Positions 13,806-21,800 of a DNA stretch of 21,877 bases are shown one piece after another. This DNA is from an uncultured Collinsella sp. (GTDB taxonomy: Bacteria > Actinomycetota > Coriobacteriia > Coriobacteriales > Coriobacteriaceae), in contig CALJNY010000053.1 in NCBI GenBank assembly GCA_937981515.1, positions 1-21,877 on the forward strand, read 5' to 3'. Numbering within the stretch: the stretch's first letter is position 1; each line of letters starts with the position of its first letter. Under the pieces are notes generated by a model that saw only the letters and a list, made by a program, of their open reading frames with translations, was not told the DNA's origin and did not search any database. Position numbers and translations under genes: made by a program.

Positions 13806-13870
13806 AAACCGTCACAACATTCGGCGAAAATCTCGAAATCGAGGAAAAGCGTCGAATGTTATGACGGTTT
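13806..13870. repeat. 65-bp palindromic repeat, family R5
   Basis: AAACCGTCACAACATTCG (13806-13823) pairs with 13853-13870 with one wobble. Inside is a mini-hairpin CTCGA-AA-TCGAG (13832-13843). The interior carries CGAAATCGAGGAAAAGCGT (13834-13852), nearly identical to the R4 interior although the outer arms are unrelated. Confidence 0.75.
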
Positions 13871-13955
13871 TCCTATCTGTGCCGGCGAGTTCCAGTGCCG
13901 TCTGGGGGTATAAGGCTAGCAAGTGTTTATTTGCGAGGCCTAAGGGGCGCCCCGT

Positions 13956-14822
13956 ATGGATATCGATAACTTTGAATGGTGGTATAGCGAGGGCGAGGCT
14001 CCGGACGAGGAGTGGGACGAGCCCGCGCCGCGTGACGTGTCGAGCGACGAGGACGAGACCGGCAACGATGCCGTCGAGACGGATGCCGCTTCCGACTCCG
14101 CCGAACCCCTAACCTTTGAACAGGCCTGGGCTCAGGCCGAGGCCGACGAGGCTAAGGCCGACGCTACGGCCACGCTCGGCGAGCCAGCCGACATGTCCAT
14201 CTCGCCGGCCAAGACCCCGCAGCCGCGCCATAACATCGATCCCGGCAGTACGGCATCTTTCAGCATTCTCGACGTGCCCGCGCAGGGTGCCCAGGCGCCC
14301 GCCCCCACGCATCGCCCCAACCTAGCTCGTGAGGAAGACGCGGCCCGCCGCTCTCCGCTCGGCCCCATCCTCATCGCCTTCATGGCCGGCGTCATCGCTT
14401 GCTCGGCGATCGGAAATGTCTGGAGCCATGTGGAGCAGCAGCGCAAAGATGCCGCCAAGGTCGAGATGTCTGTCGAACAATCGCTCAGCCGCACGCGCTC
14501 GGTGCACGTGTCGGTCGAGGTCAAGGACGGTGCGACATGGGACACCGCCCGCGGCGACAGCCAGATGCTCATCCACATCGCGGGCCGCACGCTCAAAGGG
14601 CAGGCGATTGACGAGTATCAATATGTCAACTCCGCTGGCGACGGCATCGAACTCAAGCCCGGCGACTACGAGCTCACGGTCGACGAGCCGCCCGTCGCCA
14701 CCGATGGCACGCGCTTCCGCGCCTCAAAGCGCATGGTTCCCGTGAGCTTTAACTCGCAGGCGCCTGATACGGTCGACAGCACGCCGCAGGGTGGGTTCGA
14801 CCTTTACGTGGATACTCAGTAG
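13956..14822 (+). CDS. Single-pass membrane protein of unknown function
   Basis: 288 residues; I do not recognise a named family. The N-terminal about 130 residues are acidic and low-complexity (rich in Asp, Glu, Ala, Pro), begin with the aromatic patch FEWWY (6-10) and are probably cytoplasmic and disordered. One clear membrane helix follows, LGPILIAFMAGVIACSAIGNVW (135-156), preceded by Arg131-Arg132, which supports an inside-to-outside orientation. The outer part (157-288) has a short coiled segment, then a beta-rich domain. This includes VHVSVEVKDGATW (183-195) and GIELKPGDYELTVDEPPV (230-247), reminiscent of carboxypeptidase-regulatory or prealbumin-like beta sandwiches seen in surface proteins. 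AAGGGG lies before the ATG. It has its own transcription unit, 108 bp ahead of the epimerase gene on the same strand. Confidence 0.75.
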   Translation: MDIDNFEWWYSEGEAPDEEWDEPAPRDVSSDEDETGNDAVETDAASDSAEPLTFEQAWAQAEADEAKADATATLGEPADMSISPAKTPQPRHNIDPGSTASFSILDVPAQGAQAPAPTHRPNLAREEDAARRSPLGPILIAFMAGVIACSAIGNVWSHVEQQRKDAAKVEMSVEQSLSRTRSVHVSVEVKDGATWDTARGDSQMLIHIAGRTLKGQAIDEYQYVNSAGDGIELKPGDYELTVDEPPVATDGTRFRASKRMVPVSFNSQAPDTVDSTPQGGFDLYVDTQ

Positions 14823-14930
14823 GCGCTCGCCGCTCATTCCGCTATGGCTACTCAATTATCGCCTGCCGTCCCGCCGCCAAGAGTGGGACAATAGCCCTCG
14901 ACACTGTTGTTTACTTTTGGAGGAAGTAGC

Positions 14931-15824
14931 ATGTCCACCGTCACTACCATCAAGCGCGGCGGCCTTACCGCGGCCATCGATTCCATGGGCGCCCAGCTCA
15001 CGAGCCTTGCCCTCAACGGCAACGAGTATCTGTGGCAGGGCGACCCCGCCTTTTGGGGCAAGCATGCGCCCATTCTGTTCCCCATCGTGGGCTCACTGCG
15101 CAACAACACGGCGACGTCTGCGGCCGGCACCTGCGAGATGCCGCGCCACGGCCTCGCGCGCATCGTCGAGCACAAGCTGGTCGAGGTCTCCGAGGACGGC
15201 TCGTCCGTCACCTACGAGATCGCCGACACGCCCGAGTCGCTCAAGGCTTTCCCCTTCCACTTTAAGCTCAACATGACCTATTCCCTAACCGGCGACGCCA
15301 CGCTCACGCAGGCCTTTGCCGTCACCAACACCGGCGACGTGGACCTGCCGTTCTCGGTGGGCGGCCACCCTGCATTTAACGTGCCGGCTCCCGGTGCCGA
15401 GGACGAGACGTTCGAGGATTACGAGCTCGCATTTACCGAGGCTTGGACCAACGAGGCCCCCATCATCACGCCCGATGGTCTCATGACGTTCGAGGGCAGC
15501 TACAAGGCGCCCGATAACTCTGACGTGCTGCCCATCACGCACCGCAGCTTCGATAACGATGCCATCATGTTCACCGATACCCCGGGTTCCACGCTCACGC
15601 TGCGCGGCCGCAAGTCGGGCCACGGCGTCAAGATCGACTTTGAGGGCTTTAAGTACATCGGCGTGTGGTCTGCCGCCAACGACGCCCCGTTTGTGGCGCT
15701 CGAGCCCTGGACCGGTCACACCACCATGGACACCGAGGACGACGTCTTTGAGCACAAGGTCAACACCATTACGCTGGCGCCGGGCGAGACGGACGTCCGC
15801 AGCTTTAGCGTCACTTTGCTCTAG
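14931..15824 (+). CDS. Aldose 1-epimerase family protein (LacX-like)
   Basis: 297 residues from the ATG at 14931, supported by an excellent Shine-Dalgarno (GGAGGAAG) that rules out the longer frame. It is a galactose-mutarotase-superfamily beta-sandwich enzyme that would interconvert anomers of a free or phosphorylated hexose in the cytosol. Conserved features: PRHGLAR (71-77) with His73, GGHPAFNVP (144-152) with catalytic His146, and FVALEPWTG (254-262) with catalytic Glu258. The pattern is that of the LacX/YeaD-like branch rather than classic GalM. No sugar operon adjoins it, so the substrate is open. A structured repeat with a terminator-like stem follows its stop codon directly. Confidence 0.9.
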   Translation: MSTVTTIKRGGLTAAIDSMGAQLTSLALNGNEYLWQGDPAFWGKHAPILFPIVGSLRNNTATSAAGTCEMPRHGLARIVEHKLVEVSEDGSSVTYEIADTPESLKAFPFHFKLNMTYSLTGDATLTQAFAVTNTGDVDLPFSVGGHPAFNVPAPGAEDETFEDYELAFTEAWTNEAPIITPDGLMTFEGSYKAPDNSDVLPITHRSFDNDAIMFTDTPGSTLTLRGRKSGHGVKIDFEGFKYIGVWSAANDAPFVALEPWTGHTTMDTEDDVFEHKVNTITLAPGETDVRSFSVTLL

Positions 15825-15826
15825 AG

Positions 15827-15997
15827 GTTCCGCCGTTCTGACGAACGGCGGGCCGGTCGACGCTGCGCGCCACCCAGAGCGACAATTTGTCATTCAAAAG
15901 GCAAGGCATGACCAGAAGGTCTATGCCTTGCCTTTTTCATGCCAACTTGTTCGCTCTGGGCGGCGCTCGCTGGCATTGCCAAAACATCGACGTTCCC
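15827..15997 (+). ncRNA. Structured repeat element, copy B
   Basis: Same skeleton as copy A. P1 is CCGCCGTTC (15830-15838) with GAACGGCGG (15843-15851), loop TGAC. The conserved TCGACGCTGC follows. P2 is CCCAGAGCGA with TCGCTCTGGG, extended by CAA/TTG across a bulged T. P3 (15896-15936) has an unrelated stem but the same GACC-AGAA-GGTC tip. The conserved end is GCCAAAACATCGACGTT. P1 and P3 have almost no stem sequence in common with copy A, yet they pair perfectly. It begins 2 bp after the epimerase stop. An RNA role is inferred from covariation only. Confidence 0.5.
15896..15937 (+). terminator. Terminator-like stem P3 of copy B, after the epimerase gene
   Basis: A 14-bp stem AAAAGGCAAGGCAT (15896-15909) with ATGCCTTGCCTTTT (15923-15936), an inner GACC/GGTC stem with AGAA loop, and a final TTTTT run. 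It fits an intrinsic terminator on the plus strand, and the A-run on the left could serve the minus strand too. Confidence 0.65.
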
Positions 15998-16102
15998 AAT
16001 GACTACTGTGTGTCTATTAATTTTTCGCGCACATGACGCGCTGCTGGTTGCGGGCGTATATCCTATCTTATTGTCAGTAACGCAAAATAGGGAAGGCACC
16101 AG

Positions 16103-17029
16103 ATGCAACCTCGGCAACAGCGCGGCATGCAGACCCAGCCGGTATGCAGCCGTCGCATCTTTTTGGGTGGCGCTCTCGCTGCGAGCGCTTCCGTCGTCGC
16201 CGGCGCGCTCGCCGGCTGTCAGCGCCCGTCCACGCTCAAGGTGGTTCAGCCCACGACGGGCGGCGGTCGCGATGACCTGTCCGATTCCGTGATCGGCAAG
16301 GATAAGATCCGCATCGGCATGGAAGCGGCCTACGCCCCGTACAACTGGCAGGTTTCCGAAGCCAGTGAGTACACCATCCCCATCGACAACGTGCAGGGCG
16401 CCTATGCCGATGGCTACGACGTGCAGATCGCCAAGATCGTCTGCAAGGCCCTCGGTGGCGAGCCCGTTGCCGTCAAGCAGAGCTTCTCGGGCCTTATCGA
16501 TTCGCTCAACAACGGCCAGATCGACCTCATCATCGCCGGCATGAGCGCCACGCCCGAGCGCGAGGAGTCGGTCGGCTTTTCCGACCCGTACTTCATTGGC
16601 TACTTTGGCCTGTTCGTAAAAGAGGGTTCCCCCTACCAAAACGCGACCAAGCTCAGCGACTTCAGTGGTGCTACGGTCCTCGGCCAAAAGGACACCATGC
16701 TCGATACCGTTATCGACGAGATCCCGGGCGTTGTGCACAAGAACCCGGTCGATTCGGTTCCCACGGTGTTTTCGAACCTGCTGCAGGGCACGTGCGATGC
16801 CGTGACCTACAACACCGAGAACGAGAAGGGCTATATGGCCCAAAATCCGGGTATTGTCCCCATTCATTTTGCCGAGGGCGAGGGCTTTAAGCAGGAGGTC
16901 ACGGCAAACGTCGGCTGCCGCAAGGGCTCGGACAAGCTGCTTAAGCTCATCGACAAGACACTCAAGGGCATTAGCCAAGAGGAGCGCGACCAAATGTGGG
17001 ACGCGTGCCTCGACCGTCAGCCGGCATAG
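16103..17029 (+). CDS. Amino-acid ABC transporter substrate-binding lipoprotein (SBP_bac_3) with Tat-type signal
   Basis: 308 residues. The signal region CSRRIFLGG (15-23) contains a twin-arginine motif (S-R-R-x-F-L), then a hydrophobic stretch and a lipobox LAGC (36-39), so Cys39 would be lipidated and the protein anchored outside the membrane after Tat or Sec export. The mature part is a family-3 binding protein: IRIGMEAAYAPYNW (69-82), GYDVQIAKIVCKALG (103-117), GLIDSLNNGQIDLIIAGMS (129-147) and ERxxxVxFSDPY, all typical of polar amino-acid receptors. GGAAGG precedes the ATG. It is the first gene of a three-gene importer operon with permease and ATPase downstream. Ligand probably a polar amino acid; the specific one is unknown. 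Confidence 0.92.
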   Translation: MQPRQQRGMQTQPVCSRRIFLGGALAASASVVAGALAGCQRPSTLKVVQPTTGGGRDDLSDSVIGKDKIRIGMEAAYAPYNWQVSEASEYTIPIDNVQGAYADGYDVQIAKIVCKALGGEPVAVKQSFSGLIDSLNNGQIDLIIAGMSATPEREESVGFSDPYFIGYFGLFVKEGSPYQNATKLSDFSGATVLGQKDTMLDTVIDEIPGVVHKNPVDSVPTVFSNLLQGTCDAVTYNTENEKGYMAQNPGIVPIHFAEGEGFKQEVTANVGCRKGSDKLLKLIDKTLKGISQEERDQMWDACLDRQPA

Positions 17030-17038
17030 GGAGGCAGC

Positions 17039-18187
17039 ATGAAAGCCATCAATCACCTGGCCTCCTTTATCAAGGCCGACCACCGTTATGTATACCTGGG
17101 CACGAGCGTTATCGCGGCGCTCGGCCTGGCGTTTAGCCAGCGCAACCCCACGCCGCTGAGCTTCTTGGCCCCCACCGGTATCTTCCAGGATTGCCTTTGG
17201 GCGATTCTTTGGGCCTGGCTTGTCGTGTCGGCGGCGGCGCTGGTCACCAAGCTCATGCACTGGAACGACTATCGCGAGGCGTCGCCGTTCGCATCCGAGC
17301 GTTTCCGTCGTGGCGTACGCTTAGGCAGCTACGTCGTGGTCGCCATCGCGGCGATCTTTTTCGTGGACCGCTGCGTCATGTCGTTTATCGACCTGGTGCA
17401 GGTGAGCATTGTCTCGGATTCCAACCCCAGCGACTTTTTGTCGAGCCTGGTCTACATGACCTACAAGAGCGGCGACTTCTTCATCCGCGGCATCGAGATC
17501 ACCATCGCACTTGCGACCTTCGGCACCGTCATTGCATTCTTCCTGGCGCTGCTCTTCGTGTTTTTGCGCATTCAGACGTTCGACCGCGTGGATAACGACC
17601 TGGTGCGCTTCTTTAAGAGTATCGGCCGCGGCTTTGCGACCATCTACTCCACCATCGTGCGCGGCACGCCCATGATGGTTCAGGGTCTGCTCATCTATTA
17701 CGCGGGCTTCACCGTTTTGCGCGGCATGGGCTTCGAGACCGCCCAGGCCAACCAAATCTGGAGTACCTTCACCGCCGGCCTCGTCACCATCTCGCTCAAC
17801 TCCACCGCCTACATGATGGAGGTCCTGCGCGGCGGCATCGAGTCCATCGATCTCGGTCAGGCCGAGGCGGCGCGCTCGCTGGGTCTGTCGCAGTGGCAGG
17901 CCATGCGCAAGGTCGTGTTCCCCCAGGGTATTAAAAACGCGATCCCCGCACTCACCAACGAGCTCATCATCAACATCAAGGACTCGTCGGTGCTTTCGGT
18001 CATCGGCGTATTCGACCTCATGTACGCCACCACCACCGTCGCCGGCGTGTACTACCGCCAGATGGAGGTCTACTGCGTGGCGCTCGTGGTCTACCTGATC
18101 CTGACGCTCGTGGCGAGCCGCCTGCTCGAGGCCTTTGGCAAAAAGCTCGGCGCCGAGGCCCCGGCAACGCTGCCCAGCTCCAACTAG
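17039..18187 (+). CDS. Amino-acid ABC transporter permease (HisM/GlnP type) with extended N-terminus
   Basis: 382 residues, against about 220 in the usual HisM/GlnP permease. The extra N-terminal about 145 residues contain roughly three hydrophobic segments (18-33, 50-71, 95-115). The conserved transporter domain then starts at [20 protein letters not shown] (149-168). The EAA loop that contacts the ATPase is [24 protein letters not shown] (given here only by its core: [14 protein letters not shown], about residues 280-293). It follows the binding protein by 9 bp with GGGAGG as Shine-Dalgarno and precedes the ATPase gene by 22 bp. It is the only permease, so it would act as a homodimer. The function of the extension is unknown. 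Confidence 0.92.
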   Translation: MKAINHLASFIKADHRYVYLGTSVIAALGLAFSQRNPTPLSFLAPTGIFQDCLWAILWAWLVVSAAALVTKLMHWNDYREASPFASERFRRGVRLGSYVVVAIAAIFFVDRCVMSFIDLVQVSIVSDSNPSDFLSSLVYMTYKSGDFFIRGIEITIALATFGTVIAFFLALLFVFLRIQTFDRVDNDLVRFFKSIGRGFATIYSTIVRGTPMMVQGLLIYYAGFTVLRGMGFETAQANQIWSTFTAGLVTISLNSTAYMMEVLRGGIESIDLGQAEAARSLGLSQWQAMRKVVFPQGIKNAIPALTNELIINIKDSSVLSVIGVFDLMYATTTVAGVYYRQMEVYCVALVVYLILTLVASRLLEAFGKKLGAEAPATLPSSN

Positions 18188-18209
18188 GCTCAAGACGAGG
18201 AGAATCATC

Positions 18210-18995
18210 ATGGCAGATACCGCCACTACCGGCCCCGCGGCCGCCGCACAGACCAATGAGCCGCTCATCCGCGTCGAGGGCCTGCGCAAGAGCTTCGGCT
18301 CGCTCGAGGTGCTCAAGGGCATCGACCTGTCCGTTGGCCCCGGCGAGGTCGTCACCATCATCGGCGCCTCGGGCTCGGGCAAGTCGACCTTCTTGCGCTG
18401 CCTCAACCTGCTCGAGACCCCGGACGCGGGCCATATCTGGTTCCACGGCCAGGACCTCACGGCCGAGCGCTGCAACATCAATAAACTCCGCGAGGACATC
18501 GGCATGGTGTTCCAGGGCTTTAACCTGTTCAACAACATGGATGTGCTCGACAACTGTACCCTCGCGCCCGTCACGCTCAAAAAGATGAGCAAGGCCGAGG
18601 CCGAAAAGGTCGCGCTAGAGCATCTGGCAAGCGTGGGACTCGATAAGTTCGCACACGCCGCCGTGGGTCGCCTGTCCGGCGGCCAAAAGCAGCGCGTGGC
18701 CATCGCCCGCGCCTTGTGCATGAACCCGCAAATCATGCTGTTCGACGAGCCGACCTCCGCACTCGACCCCGAGATCGTGGGCGAGGTGCTCGAGGTCATG
18801 CGCAAGCTCGCCGCCGACGGCATGACCATGGTCGTCGTCACGCACGAGATGGCTTTTGCCCGCACGGTGTCCGACCGCGTGGTCTTTATGGACAAGGGCG
18901 TGGTGCTCGAGGACGCCGCGCCGGCTGAGCTCTTCGGCAATCCCAAGCACCAGCGCACCCGCGAGTTCCTCTCGCGTTATCTCGAGGACAAGTAA
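18210..18995 (+). CDS. Amino-acid ABC transporter ATP-binding protein (GlnQ/HisP type)
   Basis: 261 residues from the ATG at 18210, supported by GACGAGGAG upstream; a longer frame into the permease tail is not used. Motifs: Walker [10 protein letters not shown] (52-60), Q-loop VFQGFNLF (100-107), signature [15 protein letters not shown] (155-169), Walker [15 protein letters not shown] (175-188) with Glu180, and switch His212 in VVVTHEM. The pattern [16 protein letters not shown] plus [10 protein letters not shown] is that of polar amino-acid importers. It powers the uptake system of the two preceding genes at the cytoplasmic face. All catalytic residues are intact. A strong hairpin follows the stop codon. 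Confidence 0.95.
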   Translation: MADTATTGPAAAAQTNEPLIRVEGLRKSFGSLEVLKGIDLSVGPGEVVTIIGASGSGKSTFLRCLNLLETPDAGHIWFHGQDLTAERCNINKLREDIGMVFQGFNLFNNMDVLDNCTLAPVTLKKMSKAEAEKVALEHLASVGLDKFAHAAVGRLSGGQKQRVAIARALCMNPQIMLFDEPTSALDPEIVGEVLEVMRKLAADGMTMVVVTHEMAFARTVSDRVVFMDKGVVLEDAAPAELFGNPKHQRTREFLSRYLEDK

Positions 18996-19013
18996 CCGAC
19001 CGCAAATGTTTGC

Positions 19014-19049
19014 ATGACAGGGCCGCTCCCGTGGGGCGGCCCTCGTCAT
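19014..19049 (+). terminator. Strong GC-rich hairpin between the ABC importer and the peptidase gene
   Basis: ATGACAGGGCCGC (19014-19026) pairs with GCGGCCCT-c-GTCAT (19036-19049), one bulge; inner CCC/GGG pairing extends it. No T-run follows. It may be a weak terminator or an mRNA 3'-end stabiliser for the importer operon. Confidence 0.45.
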
Positions 19050-19067
19050 CACAATCGAAAGGATGTC

Positions 19068-20483
19068 ATGGCCGAGGTTTGGCGCTTCTTTGCGCATGAG
19101 GATGATTTTGCCGATTTGGACGAAGCTGGTGCGTGCGAGCGCCTGGGCCGCGTGCTGTCGTTTCCGACCATCTCGAGTATGGATGCCGAGGCGGTGAACT
19201 GGCAGCCGTTCGACGACCTGCGCGCGTATATGCAGCAGGCTTGGCCGCACGTATTTACGGCGGGTAAGGTCGAGCTTATCGACCATTCGCTATTGGTGAC
19301 GCTTAGCGGTTCCGACCCTGCCCTCAAGCCCATTATGCTCATGGGCCACATGGACGTGGTTCCCGTGGTACCCGGCACCGAGGCTGACTGGACGCATGCC
19401 CCCTTTAGCGGACATGTGGACGACACCTACATTTGGGGTCGCGGCGCCATCGATATGAAAGACCAGTTCGCAGGCATTCTCGAGGCGGTTGAGTATGCGC
19501 TCGCACACGGCTGGGAGCACAAGCGTACCCTGCTGCTCGCCTTTGGCCAGGACGAGGAGACTACGCAGTACGGCGCAGGCGCCATCGGCCGCGCGCTCGA
19601 GGAGCGCGGCGTTGAGCTTGAGTACCTGATCGACGAGGGCGACTACCGCATCGTTTCGGCTGCCGAGTACAGCGCGGGCGAGGACTGGCTCATGCACGCC
19701 GACCTTGCCGAGAAGGGCTATGCCGATATCGTGCTCAAGACGAAGAGTGAGGGCGGGCATTCGTCCAACCCCTACGGTGGCACATCGCTCGAGGTGCTCA
19801 GCCGTGCCATCACCGCAATCTGCGATATCGAGTGGCCGACGCGCGTGACCGACTTGCTTGCCGCCCAGCTCGTCGAGTTGGGGCTCTACACGGCCGATGA
19901 AATTGCCGCCAACGGGGGTGCCATCGTCCGCGATTGCCTTGCCAGCAAGAAGCTCTATCCGCTCGTGACGACCACCTGCGCGCCCACGCAGATCGAGGGT
20001 GGCAGCACCGGCGCCAACGTAATGCCGCAGGATATGTGGGCCAACATCAACTTCCGCATGCTCGAGGGCACGAGCGTGGCCGACGTTGTGGCGCGCTGCC
20101 GCGAAGCGGTTGCCGGGGCGGACCTTGCCGGTCGTGTCGAAGTGGAGCTGGGCCCCGGCAGCTCCGAACCCTCGCCGTCCCCGCGCATCGGTGGTCCCGG
20201 CCTCGAGGCGGTTCGCTCCGTCGCCGCCCGCTATTTCCGTAATCCAAAGGGGACGGAGGAAAACGGATTATTCGAGCCAGTGGCAATTGTGCCCTCGACC
20301 GTGATCGGTGCGACCGACGCTGCCAACTACCAGCACATTTGCCCTGAGTGCATTCGCTTCTCGGCCTTTGTGGTTGATGACGAAGAGTGTGATCGCGGCG
20401 TTCACGGCACCAACGAGCGCATCACCCGCCGCGCCTACCTCCAAGGCATCCGCTTCCTCGTCGCTCTACTCCAAACGCTCTAG
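19068..20483 (+). CDS. M20 family metallopeptidase (CPS1/PM20D1-like carboxypeptidase)
   Basis: 471 residues from the ATG at 19068, chosen over a frame starting 54 bp upstream because GAAAGG lies just before it. It is a di-zinc M20 amidohydrolase. Metal and catalytic residues in order: LMGHMDVVP (91-99; His94, catalytic Asp96), GRGAIDMKD (124-132; bridging Asp129), DEE (162-164; general base Glu163 and ligand Glu164), a later acidic ligand in LIDEGD (187-192), and the last ligand His446 in GVHGTNERI. The dimerisation/lid region contains GGHSSNPYGG (229-238). The sequence resembles yeast carboxypeptidase S and PM20D1, so hydrolysis of dipeptides, carboxy-terminal residues or N-acyl amino acids is likely. 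No signal peptide, so cytosolic. It follows an amino-acid importer on the same strand. Confidence 0.9.
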   Translation: MAEVWRFFAHEDDFADLDEAGACERLGRVLSFPTISSMDAEAVNWQPFDDLRAYMQQAWPHVFTAGKVELIDHSLLVTLSGSDPALKPIMLMGHMDVVPVVPGTEADWTHAPFSGHVDDTYIWGRGAIDMKDQFAGILEAVEYALAHGWEHKRTLLLAFGQDEETTQYGAGAIGRALEERGVELEYLIDEGDYRIVSAAEYSAGEDWLMHADLAEKGYADIVLKTKSEGGHSSNPYGGTSLEVLSRAITAICDIEWPTRVTDLLAAQLVELGLYTADEIAANGGAIVRDCLASKKLYPLVTTTCAPTQIEGGSTGANVMPQDMWANINFRMLEGTSVADVVARCREAVAGADLAGRVEVELGPGSSEPSPSPRIGGPGLEAVRSVAARYFRNPKGTEENGLFEPVAIVPSTVIGATDAANYQHICPECIRFSAFVVDDEECDRGVHGTNERITRRAYLQGIRFLVALLQTL

Positions 20484-20498
20484 CCAAAAAGCAAGCTC

Positions 20499-20531
20499 TT
20501 GGTGCAATGGGGTCAGGTTTGTTTGCACCAA
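20499..20531. repeat. Small palindromic repeat, family R6
   Basis: TTGGTGCAA (20499-20507) and TTGCACCAA (20523-20531) flank a 15-nt loop with GGGGTCAGGTTTG. It starts 15 bp after the peptidase stop codon and may act as a 3' stem; no T-run follows. The rest of this 249-bp gap (20532-20732) holds no clear gene and no strong promoter. Confidence 0.6.
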
Positions 20532-20732
20532 TCATTCCGTGCGGGTTATATGCAGGTTTGCCTGCGCACGCTATCATGTATGGGTTAGATCGCAACTATG
20601 TACCCCATACGCGAAGGGATGCGCATGTATCTGAAGATCGACATGTTCTAGCCGGGCTTACCCCCGCAGTGGCGCCGCGCGCCCCATCAACTCTGCCGAT
20701 TTTCACCTTCACGCATATAAAGGAGTCCCGCC

Positions 20733-21800
20733 ATGCGCGACAAGCTCGAAAAGATCATCAAGGCCTACGAGGAGCTCGAGAAGAAGCTCTCCGACCCGGC
20801 CGTCGCCTCCGATATTAAGGAGTTCACGCGTCTCAACAAGGAGTACGCGCACCAGTCCGACCTCATCGCCGCCTCGCGCGAGTACATCGGCGCGCTCGAT
20901 GACATCGAGGCCGCCAAGGAAATGCTCCACGATACCACCGATGCCGATGAGAAGGAGATGCTCCAGATGGACATCTCTGAAAACGAGGCCAAGCTTCCCC
21001 AGCTCGAGGAAGACATTAAGTACATGCTCATCCCGAGCGACCCCAACGACGACAAGAACACCATCGTCGAGATTCGCTCTGCCGCCGGTGGCGACGAGGC
21101 GGCCATCTTCGCCGGCGACCTGTACAAGATGTACCAGCGCTTCTGCGAGTCGCGCGGCTGGAAGACCACCGTGCTCGACTCCAGCCCCAGCGAGGCCGGC
21201 GGCTTTAAGTCCATTGAGTTCAAGGTCGAGGGCGACCGCGTCTACTCCGTCATGAAGTACGAGTCTGGCGTGCATCGTGTCCAGCGCGTTCCCAAGACCG
21301 AGTCCCAGGGTCGCATCCAGACCTCCACGGCAACCGTCGCCGTGCTTCCCGAGGCCGAGGAGATCGACGTTCAGATCAACCAGTCCGACCTGCGCATCGA
21401 TACCTACTGCGCCTCCGGCCCTGGCGGTCAGTGCGTTAACACCACCTACTCCGCCGTGCGCATCACCCACCTGCCCACCAACACCGTGGTGCAGTCGCAG
21501 GAGCAGCGTTCCCAGATCCAGAACCGTGAGGTCTGCATGCAGATGCTGCGTGCCCGTCTGTACGAGATGGAGCTCGAGAAGCAGCAGGCAGAGCTCGGTG
21601 CCGAGCGCCAGAGCCAGATTGGCCACGGCAACCGTTCCGAGAAGATTCGCACCTACAACCAGCCCCAGGACCGCGTGACCGACCACCGCATCGGTTTCAA
21701 CTCCACCTACAACGGCGTCCTTCTGGGCGACCAGCTCGGCACCGTGATCGAGGCGCTCGCCGCCGCCGAGCGAGCCGAGAAGCTGGCACAGGCCGTTTAA
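20733..21800 (+). CDS. prfA: Peptide chain release factor 1 (RF1)
   Basis: 355 residues, the normal RF1 length. It reads UAA and UAG stop codons and triggers peptidyl-tRNA hydrolysis on the ribosome. The GGQ motif is GPGGQCVN (229-236); its Gln233 is the residue methylated by PrmC. The stop-codon recognition loop has the RF1-type PxT motif as VPKTESQGR (186-194), distinguishing it from RF2 (SPF). The N-terminal coiled helices (1-100) and the conserved IRSAAGGDEAA (114-124) are present. AAAGGAG precedes the ATG. prmC, the usual partner, is not visible; a structured repeat begins immediately after the stop codon. Confidence 0.97.
   Translation: MRDKLEKIIKAYEELEKKLSDPAVASDIKEFTRLNKEYAHQSDLIAASREYIGALDDIEAAKEMLHDTTDADEKEMLQMDISENEAKLPQLEEDIKYMLIPSDPNDDKNTIVEIRSAAGGDEAAIFAGDLYKMYQRFCESRGWKTTVLDSSPSEAGGFKSIEFKVEGDRVYSVMKYESGVHRVQRVPKTESQGRIQTSTATVAVLPEAEEIDVQINQSDLRIDTYCASGPGGQCVNTTYSAVRITHLPTNTVVQSQEQRSQIQNREVCMQMLRARLYEMELEKQQAELGAERQSQIGHGNRSEKIRTYNQPQDRVTDHRIGFNSTYNGVLLGDQLGTVIEALAAAERAEKLAQAV

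Noticed and set aside
16048..16076. Possible promoter TTGCGG ... TATCTT before the binding-protein gene
   Set aside because: Spacing between the boxes is only 10 bp, too short for sigma70.
15890..17260. A 456-codon minus-strand frame opposite the binding protein gene
   Set aside because: Shadow of the SBP gene and of repeat copy B; the sequence shows no domain.
17321..18958. A 545-codon minus-strand frame opposite permease and ATPase genes
   Set aside because: Antisense to two genes with complete transporter motifs; a GC-driven open frame.
20549..20577. Possible prfA promoter with -10 TATCAT at 20572-20577
   Set aside because: The partner -35 (TATGCA) matches only 3 of 6 bases; too weak to list.
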